Below, piece after piece: positions 1 to 7,932 of a stretch of DNA of 64,000 bases. Each line of letters begins with the position of its first letter. The first letter of the stretch is position 1. The position numbers and the translations under genes were made by a program. The DNA comes from Amphritea pacifica (GTDB taxonomy: Bacteria > Pseudomonadota > Gammaproteobacteria > Pseudomonadales > Balneatricaceae), in NCBI RefSeq assembly GCF_016924145.1, contig NZ_JAFFZO010000015.1, forward strand, positions 1 to 64,000. The letters are read 5' to 3'. The notes under the pieces were generated by a model. That model ran no database searches. It had not been told where the DNA came from and was given only the letters and a program-made list of their open reading frames with translations.

Positions 1-112
1 ATCGAGATACTTGCTACAAAGGGAGCCTGAAAGGCTCTAAGCCGAGTCAAAGCGTCCCATAAATCTTTTACCTCGTTTTTGCTAACGTCGCTGGAATAGC
101 CTTAGAAAAACA

Positions 113-138
113 AAACCCCAGCAAAAATACTGGGGTTT
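113..138 (-). terminator. Intrinsic terminator downstream of metY
   Basis: A perfect inverted repeat (AAACCCCAG / CTGGGGTTT, loop of 8) lies 60 bases past the metY stop. On the minus strand the stem is followed by a T-rich run (TTTTGTTTTTCT). It is oriented to end metY transcription. The 112 bases before it hold no gene I can recognise. Confidence 0.7.
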
Positions 139-152
139 ATCAGTAACCTGAA

Positions 153-176
153 GCCTCGCAAATGCGAGGCTTTTTT
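153..176 (+). terminator. Intrinsic terminator, plus strand
   Basis: An eight-base-pair stem GCCTCGCA/TGCGAGGC with a two-base loop is followed directly by six T residues on the plus strand. It would end a plus-strand transcript entering from before the window start. The gene it serves is not in the window. Confidence 0.75.
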
Positions 177-198
177 ATAGTTGTTCCGGTCGCTCAGC

Positions 199-1473
199 TT
201 ATTTTGCGGCCTGTAGCGCCTGCTCCAGATCGGCCAGCAAGTCATCGATATGCTCAATGCCGACTGACAGACGCACCATATCGTCGGTCACACCCGCAGA
301 CTTCAGCTCTTCATCATTCAACTGACGGTGAGTGGTTTCTGCAGGAATCGATGCCAGAGACTTACAGTCGCCGATATTTACTAAACGGGTAAAGATGTTC
401 AGCGCATCATAGAATTTACGGGTGCCTTCGCGTCCACCTTTGATGCCGAAGCTGAGGATGCCGGAAGCCTGACCTTTCATATACTTCTGTGCCAGAGGGT
501 AATCTTTGTGGCTTTCCAGGCCTGCATAGTTAACCCAGCTAACCTGATCGTGTGCGGCAAGATATTCCGCTACTTTCTGAGTATTTTCGCACACCCGCTC
601 CATACGCAGAGACAAGGTTTCGATCCCCTGCAGCAGCAGGAAAGCGTTCATCGGTGACAGAGCAGCACCGGTATTTCTCAGCGGCACGACCCGACAGCGG
701 CCGATAAACGCCGCCGGACCAAAGGCGTCCGTGTAAACCACGCCGTGGTATGAAACGTCCGGGGTGTTCAGCAGCGGGAAGCGGTCAGCGTGATCTGCCC
801 AGGGGAACTTACCGGAATCGATGATCACACCGCCGATAGAGTTACCGTGACCGCCTATATACTTGGTGGCCGCCTGAACAACGATATCGGCGCCATGCTC
901 AATCGGGCGCCACAGAGCCGGGCTGGCAACGGTGCTGTCAACGATCAGTGGCAGACCGTGTTTATGGGCCAGCTCAGCCATGGTTTCAATGTCGGCAATG
1001 CCACCGGAAGGGTTGCCAATCGATTCACAATAGATCGCCCGGGTGCGGTCATCGATCTGTGCTTCCATCGCGGCAAAGTCATCTTTATTGGCAAAACGTA
1101 CCTCAATGCCCTGACGTGGAAAGGTGTGGGCAAACAGATTGTAGGTGCCGCCATACAGTTCGCTGGTAGCGATGATGTTGTCGCCAGCTTCGGCGATGGT
1201 CTGAATGGCGTAAGTGATCGCCGCCATACCGGAAGCTACCGCCAGCGCTGCTACACCGCCCTCCATTGCCGCGACGCGCTGTTCCAGTACATCGGTGGTT
1301 GGGTTCATGATACGGGTGTAGATATTGCCTGGGACTTTCAGATCAAACAGATCAGCGCCATGCTGCGCGTTATCAAACGCGTAGGAGGAGGTTTGATAAA
1401 TGGGTACAGCGACCGCTTTGGTCGTCTCTTCCGGGCTGTAACCACCGTGTATGGCAATTGTTTCCAGTTTCAT
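199..1473 (-). CDS. metY: O-acetylhomoserine sulfhydrylase (aminocarboxypropyltransferase)
   Basis: PLP-dependent enzyme of the Cys/Met-metabolism family. It condenses O-acetylhomoserine with sulfide to give homocysteine, the direct-sulfhydrylation route to methionine in the cytoplasm. The 424 residues match the family length. The PLP lysine is K204 in the motif ATKYIGGHGNSIGG, and the substrate-loop motif YTRIMNPT sits near residues 52-59. The start at 1473 follows a good ribosome site (GAGGAG). A 17-codon ORF ends 10 bases upstream. A dedicated terminator follows at 113-138, so it seems monocistronic apart from the small ORF. A cystathionine gamma-synthase-type activity is the main alternative, but length and motif favour MetY. 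Confidence 0.93.
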   Translation of the reverse strand: MKLETIAIHGGYSPEETTKAVAVPIYQTSSYAFDNAQHGADLFDLKVPGNIYTRIMNPTTDVLEQRVAAMEGGVAALAVASGMAAITYAIQTIAEAGDNIIATSELYGGTYNLFAHTFPRQGIEVRFANKDDFAAMEAQIDDRTRAIYCESIGNPSGGIADIETMAELAHKHGLPLIVDSTVASPALWRPIEHGADIVVQAATKYIGGHGNSIGGVIIDSGKFPWADHADRFPLLNTPDVSYHGVVYTDAFGPAAFIGRCRVVPLRNTGAALSPMNAFLLLQGIETLSLRMERVCENTQKVAEYLAAHDQVSWVNYAGLESHKDYPLAQKYMKGQASGILSFGIKGGREGTRKFYDALNIFTRLVNIGDCKSLASIPAETTHRQLNDEELKSAGVTDDMVRLSVGIEHIDDLLADLEQALQAAK

Positions 1474-1483
1474 CTGAAGCTCC

Positions 1484-1537
1484 TCATAAGCAATGTGATA
1501 CGTCTGTGTTGGTTTTTTTTTTCGTTACGTAGCGCAT
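1484..1537 (-). CDS. Possible 17-residue upstream ORF of metY
   Basis: On the minus strand an ATG at 1537 opens a 17-codon frame (MRYVTKKKTNTDVSHCL) with a good Shine-Dalgarno sequence GAAGGA eight bases before it. Its stop TGA at 1486-1484 overlaps the start of the metY ribosome site, so ribosomes leaving it would be placed to start metY. The frame crosses a run of ten A residues (1522-1513), where polymerase or ribosome slippage could change the product. Too short for homology. Its position makes it a candidate leader or coupling ORF rather than a functional protein. Confidence 0.4.
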   Translation of the reverse strand: MRYVTKKKTNTDVSHCL

Positions 1538-1633
1538 GATTGTAGTCCTTCAGCTGAATAAATAAAGGCCTCTTTGGTTCAAGGTGACAGAGGGTTCCGC
1601 TAGAATGCTCAGATCTATTCGCAGGAGAGATTG

Positions 1634-3007
1634 ATGGCCAAGGCAAAGAGTGCGTACGTCTGTAATGACTGCGGTGCAGATTACAGCAAATGGCAGGGGC
1701 AGTGCGGCGCTTGTCATGCCTGGAATACCCTCACCGAAGTGCGGCTCAGCAGCGCTAAACAAAGCAGTCAGCGTGGAGCCCGGTTTGAAGGTTATGCCGG
1801 TGCAGGCAGTATGGCGAGAGTGCAGGATCTGTCGGAGGTGAATCTGGCGGATATGCCGCGCTTTGCCTCAGGTTCCGGCGAGCTGGACCGGGTGCTGGGG
1901 GGCGGGCTGGTGCCCGGGTCGGCGATTCTGATTGGCGGGCATCCGGGGGCCGGCAAAAGTACGCTGCTACTGCAGACTATGTGCCATCTGGCGCAGCAGA
2001 TGCCGGCACTGTACGTCACCGGTGAGGAGTCACTGCAGCAGGTTGCCTTGCGGGCTCAGCGGCTCGGGTTGATCACCACCAATCTGAAGATGTTGTCGGA
2101 AACCAGCGTTGAGCAGATCGGCACCATCGCTGAGCAACTGAAGCCTAAAGTGCTGGTGGTGGACTCGATTCAGGTGATGCATGTGGATGATGTTCAGTCA
2201 GCGCCCGGCAGCGTCTCCCAGGTGAGGGAAGCTGCAGCGTATCTGACCCGCTTTGCTAAACAGACGGGCACTGTGCTGTTTCTGGTAGGCCATGTGACTA
2301 AAGATGGCTCGCTGGCCGGCCCCAAAGTGCTGGAGCATATGATTGACTGTTCGCTGCAGCTGGAGGGGGACAGTGATGGCCGTTTTCGCACTTTGCGCAG
2401 TCATAAAAACCGTTTCGGTGCGGTGAATGAACTGGGGGTGTTTGCCATGCTGGAACAGGGCCTGAAAGAGGTTAAGAACCCCAGTTCGATATTTCTAAAT
2501 CGAGGAGAAAAGCCCAGTCCCGGCAGTCTGGTTATGGTGGTCTGGGAGGGCACCCGGCCGCTGCTGGTGGAGATTCAGGCGCTGGTGGACCAGAGCCATA
2601 TGAACAATCCACGCCGGGTCGCGGTGGGGCTGGATCATAACCGCCTGGCAATGTTGCTGGCCGTGCTGCACCGTCATGGTGGACTACAGACCGGTGATCA
2701 GGATGTGTTTGTGAACGTGGTGGGTGGGGTGAAAGTGCTGGAAACCAGTGCTGATCTGGCGCTGTTGCTCTCGGTGGTGTCCAGTTTCCGGGACCGGGCG
2801 CTGCCGCAGGATCTGATTGTGTTTGGTGAGGTGGGGCTGTCGGGAGAGATTCGTCCGGTACCGAACGGCCAGGAGCGGATTAAGGAAGCGGCTAAGCATG
2901 GCTTTCGCCGGGCAATTGTGCCGAGGGCCAATGCCCCAAAGCAGGCCCCGCAGGGGATGACTGTGGTCGGCGTCAGTCAGTTATCCGAAGCACTGGACGC
3001 GTTGTAA
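1634..3007 (+). CDS. radA: DNA repair protein RadA (Sms)
   Basis: RecA-like ATPase that promotes branch migration of recombination intermediates. Domains in order: an N-terminal four-cysteine zinc finger (C10, C13, C24, C27), a Walker A motif GGHPGAGKST at about 101-110, the RadA-specific KNRFG motif near residue 255, and a C-terminal Lon-protease-like domain. The ATG at 1634 is preferred over the TTG at 1631 because AGGAGA sits five bases before it. Length is 457 residues, normal for the family. It is transcribed away from metY and converges on the PilZ gene with only 16 bases between stop codons. Confidence 0.96.
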   Translation: MAKAKSAYVCNDCGADYSKWQGQCGACHAWNTLTEVRLSSAKQSSQRGARFEGYAGAGSMARVQDLSEVNLADMPRFASGSGELDRVLGGGLVPGSAILIGGHPGAGKSTLLLQTMCHLAQQMPALYVTGEESLQQVALRAQRLGLITTNLKMLSETSVEQIGTIAEQLKPKVLVVDSIQVMHVDDVQSAPGSVSQVREAAAYLTRFAKQTGTVLFLVGHVTKDGSLAGPKVLEHMIDCSLQLEGDSDGRFRTLRSHKNRFGAVNELGVFAMLEQGLKEVKNPSSIFLNRGEKPSPGSLVMVVWEGTRPLLVEIQALVDQSHMNNPRRVAVGLDHNRLAMLLAVLHRHGGLQTGDQDVFVNVVGGVKVLETSADLALLLSVVSSFRDRALPQDLIVFGEVGLSGEIRPVPNGQERIKEAAKHGFRRAIVPRANAPKQAPQGMTVVGVSQLSEALDAL

Positions 3008-3023
3008 TCATCGTTCCGCTGGA

Positions 3024-3383
3024 TCAGGTATTGGTCAGGTGTTTCAGCTCCCTTTCGAGCAGCGCTTCATCGCCCAGGTTGAGTTCGACCAGCCGGCGCA
3101 GATGGGAGATACTGTCAATATCCATGTTCTGCGCTTCAAAGCCCAGATACTCCCCCAACTGATGCCGCAGGATTACCGGCATGCGGATAGTGATGTCATT
3201 GGAGAGACGGATAATCAGTTCGGCTGTATCACCGATATTCAACAAGGGTGTCAGAATGACTGAGGTCAGCGCACCCTGGAAAGAGATATCGATCAGCTCC
3301 ACCGGCCAGCTGCATTCCTCGGTGTGGACCTCACAATCAGCATCAAAGGTGATTCGCTGGAAACGGCGCCGCTCTTCTGTCAT
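3024..3383 (-). CDS. PilZ-domain cyclic-di-GMP receptor protein
   Basis: A single-domain PilZ protein of 119 residues. Both c-di-GMP-binding signatures are visible: RxxxR in RRRFQR near the N-terminus and DxSxxG in DISFQGA near residues 32-38. Single-domain PilZ proteins act as adaptors that change motility, surface-polysaccharide or pilus activity when c-di-GMP rises. The partner is not identifiable here. It lies in the same direction as ettA, upstream of it in coordinates but separated by a bidirectional terminator, so it is probably an independent transcript. Confidence 0.9.
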   Translation of the reverse strand: MTEERRRFQRITFDADCEVHTEECSWPVELIDISFQGALTSVILTPLLNIGDTAELIIRLSNDITIRMPVILRHQLGEYLGFEAQNMDIDSISHLRRLVELNLGDEALLERELKHLTNT

Positions 3384-3475
3384 TCGATTCTCCGGTTCTG
3401 TCTGTCAGACTAATGTTTATTCTAGTGTAATTTTCCCCAAGAGTATCTTTTGCCGCTGCTCAGACTGAGGAATAT

Positions 3476-3502
3476 AAAAAACCGGCGCGAAGCCGGTTTT
3501 TT
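3476..3502. terminator. Bidirectional intrinsic terminator between pilZ gene and ettA
   Basis: Stem ACCGGC/GCCGGT extended by an A-run on the left and a T-run on the right. The A/T arms give a U-run on either strand. It lies just past the ettA stop and would serve ettA on the minus strand. Confidence 0.8.
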
Positions 3503-3525
3503 GGAGTGATGGGCAGGATATAGCG

Positions 3526-5187
3526 TTACTTAGCCATTCGCTTGTATTTGATTCGTTCTGGCTGGTGATCCTTGCCGTAGCGCCGCTTATAGTCTTCAGC
3601 GTATTCGGTGTAGTTACCTTCAAAGAACTCCACCTTTGAATCGCCCTCATAGGCCAGCATATGGGTACATACTCGGTCCAGGAACCAGCGGTCGTGGGAG
3701 ATTACCACCGCGCAGCCTGGGAAGGCCAGCAGCGCTTCCTCCAGTGCCCGCAGGGTTTCCACGTCAAGATCGTTGGTCGGCTCATCGAGTAACAGTACAT
3801 TGCCACCCTCTTTCAGCAGCTTGGCCATATGCAGACGGTTACGTTCCCCGCCGGACAGGTCTTTAACAAACTTCTGCTGATCAGCTCCCTTGAAGTTGAA
3901 GCGTCCACAGTATGCCCGTGAAGAGGTGGTGTAGTTACCGACCACGATGTTGTCCTGACCGTCAGAGATCTCTTCCCAGACAGTTTTTTCCCCCGCCAGA
4001 TCGCGGCTCTGGTCGACGTACGCCAGTTTCACCGTTTCGCCGATCTCAATCGTACCGGAATCAGGCTGTTCTGTTCCGGTGATCATTTTGAACAGGGTTG
4101 ATTTACCAGCACCGTTACCACCGATAATGCCGACAATGGCACCCTGAGGAATGCTCAGTGACAGATCTTCAAACAGTACTTTGTCGCCGAAGGACTTGGT
4201 AACGTTATTCAGTACGATCACCTTTTCACCGAGGCGGGGGCCCGGTGGAATATAGATCTCTGAAGTTTCATTGCGGGTCTGGAACTCCCGGGAGTTCATC
4301 TCTTCAAACTGGCGCAGACGGGCTTTGGATTTCGCCTGACGGCCTTTCTGACCCTGACGTACCCACTCCAGCTCGGCATTTACCGCTTTATGGTGAGCCG
4401 CTTCCTGCTTGGACTCCATCTCCAGGCGCTTCTCTTTCTGCTCCAGCCAGCTGGAGTAGTTACCTTCGTAGGGGATACCGCGGCCCCGGTCGAGCTCGAG
4501 AATCCAGCCAGCGGCATTATCGAGGAAATAGCGGTCGTGGGTGATCGCCACAACGGTGCCAGGATATTCCTGCAGGAAACGCTCGATCCAGGCGATCGAT
4601 TCAGCGTCCAGGTGGTTGGTTGGCTCGTCCAGCAGCAACATGTCCGGCTTATCAAGCAACAGGCGGCAGAGGGCAACCCGGCGACGTTCACCACCGGACA
4701 GGTTCTTAACCTCTGCGTCCCAGGGCGGCAGGCGCATCGCATCGGCGGCACGTTCCAGCATGATATCCAGGTTATGGCCATCTTTGGCGGCGATCAGGTC
4801 TTCATAGCGGGCCTGCTGTTTGGCCAGTTCATCAAAATCAGCATCCGGTTCGGCGTAGGCTGCATAGACAGCTTCCAGACCGTTCAGCGCCTCTTTGACA
4901 TCCGCCACCGCTTCTTCAACCACTTCGCGGACTGTTTTGCTGTCATCCAGCTGTGGTTCCTGCGGCAGATAGCCCACATTAATACCAGGCATCGGACGAG
5001 CCTCGCCAATATACTCCTGGTCCACGCCTGCCATGATTCTCAGCAGGGATGATTTACCTGAACCGTTCAGGCCCAGAACACCAATCTTGGCACCGGGGAA
5101 AAATGACAAGGATATATCTTTTAATATTTCACGTTTGGGTGGCACAACTTTACCGACCCGATTCATGCTGTAAACGTACTGAGCCAT
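3526..5187 (-). CDS. ettA: Energy-dependent translational throttle protein EttA (ABC-F)
   Basis: A soluble ABC-F ATPase that binds the ribosomal E site and gates the first elongation step according to ATP/ADP ratio. Two ABC cassettes are visible: Walker A GLNGSGKS at 39-46 with signature LSGGERRR and Walker B LLLDEPTNHLD, then a second cassette with GGNGAGKST, LSGGERNR and LLLDEPTNDLD. Between them lies the charged P-site tRNA-interaction linker (residues about 240-310). The 553 residues match E. coli EttA. There are no membrane segments, so it is not a transporter. Confidence 0.95.
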   Translation of the reverse strand: MAQYVYSMNRVGKVVPPKREILKDISLSFFPGAKIGVLGLNGSGKSSLLRIMAGVDQEYIGEARPMPGINVGYLPQEPQLDDSKTVREVVEEAVADVKEALNGLEAVYAAYAEPDADFDELAKQQARYEDLIAAKDGHNLDIMLERAADAMRLPPWDAEVKNLSGGERRRVALCRLLLDKPDMLLLDEPTNHLDAESIAWIERFLQEYPGTVVAITHDRYFLDNAAGWILELDRGRGIPYEGNYSSWLEQKEKRLEMESKQEAAHHKAVNAELEWVRQGQKGRQAKSKARLRQFEEMNSREFQTRNETSEIYIPPGPRLGEKVIVLNNVTKSFGDKVLFEDLSLSIPQGAIVGIIGGNGAGKSTLFKMITGTEQPDSGTIEIGETVKLAYVDQSRDLAGEKTVWEEISDGQDNIVVGNYTTSSRAYCGRFNFKGADQQKFVKDLSGGERNRLHMAKLLKEGGNVLLLDEPTNDLDVETLRALEEALLAFPGCAVVISHDRWFLDRVCTHMLAYEGDSKVEFFEGNYTEYAEDYKRRYGKDHQPERIKYKRMAK

Positions 5188-5425
5188 TACACAACCTGTT
5201 AACTGTTATCTCTGAACTGCGCATATCTTAGCGGTACAGAGAGTTTATTGCTATTTGATATGCGTCAAAAAAAGCACTGGAGAACGCTCAGTCTCATTTC
5301 TAAACTTAGAGTGCCGTTAGTAGCTGCGTGTTTATCGGCGACATTTATGGGGCTGATGCCGGGGGTGCTAACCGCAACATTAAGGCGTGCGACCACGAAC
5401 TGCAACTTCTCGGGAGGTGAGCAAA

Positions 5426-5845
5426 ATGAGTAATCTGACACGTTTTAATAGCCTGTTTGACGATACATTCTTCAATGATTTCTTCCGTCCGGTTCGCCGT
5501 GAGGATGGTGGTGATAAAGTGCCGGCAATAGATGTCCATGATGGCGAAGGGCAGTATCTGGTCAGAGTTGATCTGCCGGGCATCAAAAAAGAGGATATCA
5601 GCGTCAGCCTGGAGAACGGTGTGCTCTCCGTCAGTGCTGAAAGCACCCGTGAGAACACAGAGGAAAAAGATGGCAAACTGATTCGTCAGGAGCGTCGCTA
5701 TGGCAGGTTTGTCCGTTCCCTCAGCGTCGGTGCAGATGTCGACCCGGCGGGGATTAAAGCCAGTTTCGAGAATGGAGTGTTGAGTCTGACGCTGCCTAAG
5801 GTTCAGGAACAACAACCCGCCTCTGTTTCGATCGCTATTGAGTAA
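5426..5845 (+). CDS. Small heat shock protein, Hsp20/alpha-crystallin family
   Basis: ATP-independent chaperone that holds unfolding proteins in large oligomers. The start at 5426 is chosen because GGAGGTGA ends five bases before it; the frame stays open further upstream, but those codons do not look like family sequence. The 139-residue product has the alpha-crystallin domain (about residues 35-130) with the conserved block VDLPGIKKEDISV, the ENGVLSV strands, and the late motif FENGVLSLTLPK. A C-terminal extension follows. It is a single gene with its own terminator. I looked for a heat-shock promoter and an RNA thermometer in the 238 bases upstream and found none that convinces. Confidence 0.93.
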   Translation: MSNLTRFNSLFDDTFFNDFFRPVRREDGGDKVPAIDVHDGEGQYLVRVDLPGIKKEDISVSLENGVLSVSAESTRENTEEKDGKLIRQERRYGRFVRSLSVGADVDPAGIKASFENGVLSLTLPKVQEQQPASVSIAIE

Positions 5846-5867
5846 CCGTTATTCGGTATATCTCAGT

Positions 5868-5900
5868 ACCCGGCGGCGAAAAGCTGCCGGGTTTATTCTC
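5868..5900 (+). terminator. Intrinsic terminator after the hsp20 gene
   Basis: Ten-pair stem (ACCCGGCGGC / GCTGCCGGGT with one G-U pair) and a GAAAA loop, followed by a T-rich tail TTTATTCTC. Confidence 0.75.
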
Positions 5901-5940
5901 TTTATGAGCGAAATTCTCTGTGAACTGACTTACTTTCAAG

Positions 5941-5969
5941 TGCGTTTTGTATATAAATTCGACTATAAT
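5941..5969 (+). promoter_or_regulatory. Likely sigma-70 promoter of glyA
   Basis: A perfect -10 hexamer TATAAT lies at 5964-5969. The hexamer 17 bases upstream (TGCGTT, 5941-5946) is a poor -35, so an activator may be needed. In enterics glyA is controlled by PurR and MetR. I did not find a clear PurR box here. Confidence 0.5.
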
Positions 5970-6055
5970 ACGCGGCTTTTCCAAGGCCCGGAATATCGTT
6001 GCTGTTTCAAGCGCGATGGCGGGGCCTGTGTAAATCTCAACCTTGGGGACCGCTA

Positions 6056-7312
6056 ATGTTTAGCAAAGAGATGACTATCGCTGGTTTTGATCCGGATCTG
6101 TATGCTGCGATGCAGGCTGAGGCCAGGCGTCAGGAAGAGCATATCGAGCTGATCGCTTCTGAAAACTATACCAGCCCACGGGTGATGGAAGCTCAGGGCT
6201 CTGAGCTGACCAATAAATACGCGGAAGGTTACCCGGGTAAGCGCTACTACGGTGGTTGCGAGCACGTTGATGTGGTTGAGCAACTGGCGATTGATCGTGC
6301 CAAAGAGTTGTTTGATGCGACCTACGCAAACGTTCAGCCGCATTCCGGTTCTCAGGCAAACGCAGCGGTTTATATGGCGCTGTGTCAGCCGGGTGATACG
6401 GTTCTGGGGATGAGTCTGGCTCACGGTGGTCACCTGACTCACGGTGCTGCTGTCAGCTTCTCCGGTCGCATCTACAATGCGGTTCAGTACGGTTTGAATG
6501 CCGAGACTGGCGAAATCGATTATGACGAAGTTGAGCGTCTGGCGCTGGAACATAAGCCAAAAATGATCGTAGCAGGCTTTTCTGCATACTCTCGCGTGGT
6601 TGACTGGCAGCGTTTCCGTGATATTGCGGATAAAGTGGGTGCATACCTGTTTGTTGATATGGCACATGTTGCCGGCCTGGTTGCTGCCGGTGTTTACCCG
6701 ACGCCACTGCCTTTTGCTGATGTTGTGACCACCACCACTCATAAAACGCTGGGTGGTCCACGTGGTGGTCTGATCCTGTCGGCAAATGCCGATGAGGAAC
6801 TGCAGAAGAAACTGAATTTTGCCGTATTCCCAGAGTCTCAGGGCGGCCCGCTGATGCATATTATTGCTGCTAAAGCCGTTTGCTTTAAAGAAGCGATGCA
6901 GGATGACTGGAAAGCCTATCAGGCTCAGGTTGTTAAAAATGCTCAGGCGATGGCCAGTGTATTCAAATCACGTGGTATCAAGATCGTTTCTGATGGTACC
7001 GATGATCATCTGTTCCTGGTTGACCTGATCGGTAAAGAGTATACCGGTAAAGATGCCGATGCCGCTCTGGGGCGCGCCAACATCACCGTCAACAAAAACT
7101 CTGTACCGAATGATCCCCGTTCACCCTTCGTGACCTCTGGACTGCGTATCGGTACGCCGGCCATTACCCGTCGTGGTTTTGGTGAAGCCGAAGCGGAACA
7201 ACTGACCAACTGGATCTGTGACGTACTGGATAACATCGATAATGAAGATGTGATCAACACAGTGAAACAGAAGGTTCTGGATATCTGCGCACGCTTCCCG
7301 GTTTATAAGTAA
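6056..7312 (+). CDS. glyA: Serine hydroxymethyltransferase
   Basis: PLP enzyme that converts serine and tetrahydrofolate to glycine and 5,10-methylenetetrahydrofolate, the main source of one-carbon units. The 418-residue product matches E. coli GlyA in length when started at ATG 6056. Longer in-frame starts upstream would fall inside the promoter region. The PLP lysine is K230 in [13 protein letters not shown], and the N-terminal block ELIASENY is typical. It is followed by a strong hairpin, then nrdR. Codon use is even and the protein looks intact. Confidence 0.97.
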   Translation: MFSKEMTIAGFDPDLYAAMQAEARRQEEHIELIASENYTSPRVMEAQGSELTNKYAEGYPGKRYYGGCEHVDVVEQLAIDRAKELFDATYANVQPHSGSQANAAVYMALCQPGDTVLGMSLAHGGHLTHGAAVSFSGRIYNAVQYGLNAETGEIDYDEVERLALEHKPKMIVAGFSAYSRVVDWQRFRDIADKVGAYLFVDMAHVAGLVAAGVYPTPLPFADVVTTTTHKTLGGPRGGLILSANADEELQKKLNFAVFPESQGGPLMHIIAAKAVCFKEAMQDDWKAYQAQVVKNAQAMASVFKSRGIKIVSDGTDDHLFLVDLIGKEYTGKDADAALGRANITVNKNSVPNDPRSPFVTSGLRIGTPAITRRGFGEAEAEQLTNWICDVLDNIDNEDVINTVKQKVLDICARFPVYK

Positions 7313-7351
7313 ACCGTTACAATAGAAACGGTTTTAAACCTGTTTCTCTAT

Positions 7352-7380
7352 CGGGGCGCCTTGGGCGCCCCGGTTGTTTA
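7352..7380 (+). terminator. GC-rich hairpin terminator after glyA
   Basis: Nine-pair stem CGGGGCGCC/GGCGCCCCG with a three-base loop, followed by a moderately T-rich tail (GTTGTTTATAT). Termination may be partial because the U-run is interrupted. Confidence 0.6.
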
Positions 7381-7425
7381 TATAAGCGCTTTGAAATCTG
7401 TGATGAATGCGTGCTTATATAAGCG
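7378..7425 (+). promoter_or_regulatory. Paired TTATATAAGCG repeats in the nrdR promoter region
   Basis: The 11-mer TTATATAAGCG occurs at 7378-7388 and again at 7415-7425, 37 bases apart. The second copy sits in the 12-base palindrome GCTTATATAAGC (7413-7424). A possible promoter overlaps: TTGAAA at 7391-7396 and TTATAT at 7415-7420, spacing 18. The arrangement looks like tandem operator sites; the bound protein is unknown. Confidence 0.4.
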
Positions 7426-7450
7426 ATTAAACGCTCTTTGAGGATGATAT

Positions 7451-7927
7451 ATGTACTGTCCGTTCTGTAATGCCCATGAAACCAAGGTGGTTGATTCACG
7501 CCTGGTGGCAGAGGGACAGCAGGTGCGTCGCCGGCGCGAATGTATCTCCTGTCATGAGCGGTTTACCACCTACGAAGCTGCTGAGCTTCTGATGCCCCGC
7601 CTGATTAAAGCGGATGGCACCCGTCAACCCTTCGATGAAGATAAACTCCGTGCCGGTATTCAGCGTGCTGTGGAAAAACGCCCGGTCAGCGTTGAAGATA
7701 TCGAAGCCTGTATCAGCCGGATCAAACAACACCTGCGGGCCACGGGTGAGCGTGAGCTACCCTCCCGCAGTGTTGGCGAAGAGGTGATGAGTCAGCTGCG
7801 TAAGCTTGACCAGGTTGCCTATGTGCGGTTTGCTTCGGTGTATCGCAGCTTTCAGGATATCAACGAGTTTAAAGAGGAGATTGACCGGCTGTCCGAACAG
7901 AAAGAGGATGTGCTGAAGGCCGAGTAA
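7451..7927 (+). CDS. nrdR: Transcriptional repressor NrdR
   Basis: Represses ribonucleotide reductase genes according to ATP/dATP levels. The N-terminal zinc ribbon has C3, C6, C31 and C34 (CPFC and CISC), followed by the ATP-cone domain (about residues 47-137). The 158 residues are the usual length. It is the first gene of a tightly packed operon running on to ribD six bases later, the common gammaproteobacterial arrangement. Ribosome site GAGGAT precedes the ATG. Confidence 0.97.
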   Translation: MYCPFCNAHETKVVDSRLVAEGQQVRRRRECISCHERFTTYEAAELLMPRLIKADGTRQPFDEDKLRAGIQRAVEKRPVSVEDIEACISRIKQHLRATGERELPSRSVGEEVMSQLRKLDQVAYVRFASVYRSFQDINEFKEEIDRLSEQKEDVLKAE

Positions 7928-7932
7928 CCGCG

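Noticed and set aside
790-1539. Plus-strand open frame of 249 codons over metY
   Set aside because: Antisense to the conserved PLP enzyme; no recognisable domain and no ribosome site.
5248-5425. RNA thermometer (ROSE/fourU) or sigma-32 promoter before the hsp20 gene
   Set aside because: The ribosome site GGAGGTGA can pair only weakly with upstream CTTCTC (too small a loop, one mismatch), and no CTTGAA/CCCCAT pair was found.
6053-6859. Long minus-strand open frame (268 codons) inside glyA
   Set aside because: It lies wholly antisense to a highly conserved gene, has no ribosome site and reads as Arg/Gln/His-rich non-protein sequence. Similar antisense frames at 4390-5052, 9756-10715, 12060-12893, 35916-37043 and 48967-49974 were rejected for the same reason.
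7313-7450. FMN riboswitch controlling the rib genes
   Set aside because: None of the conserved FMN-element blocks are visible before nrdR/ribD, ribBX or ribA.
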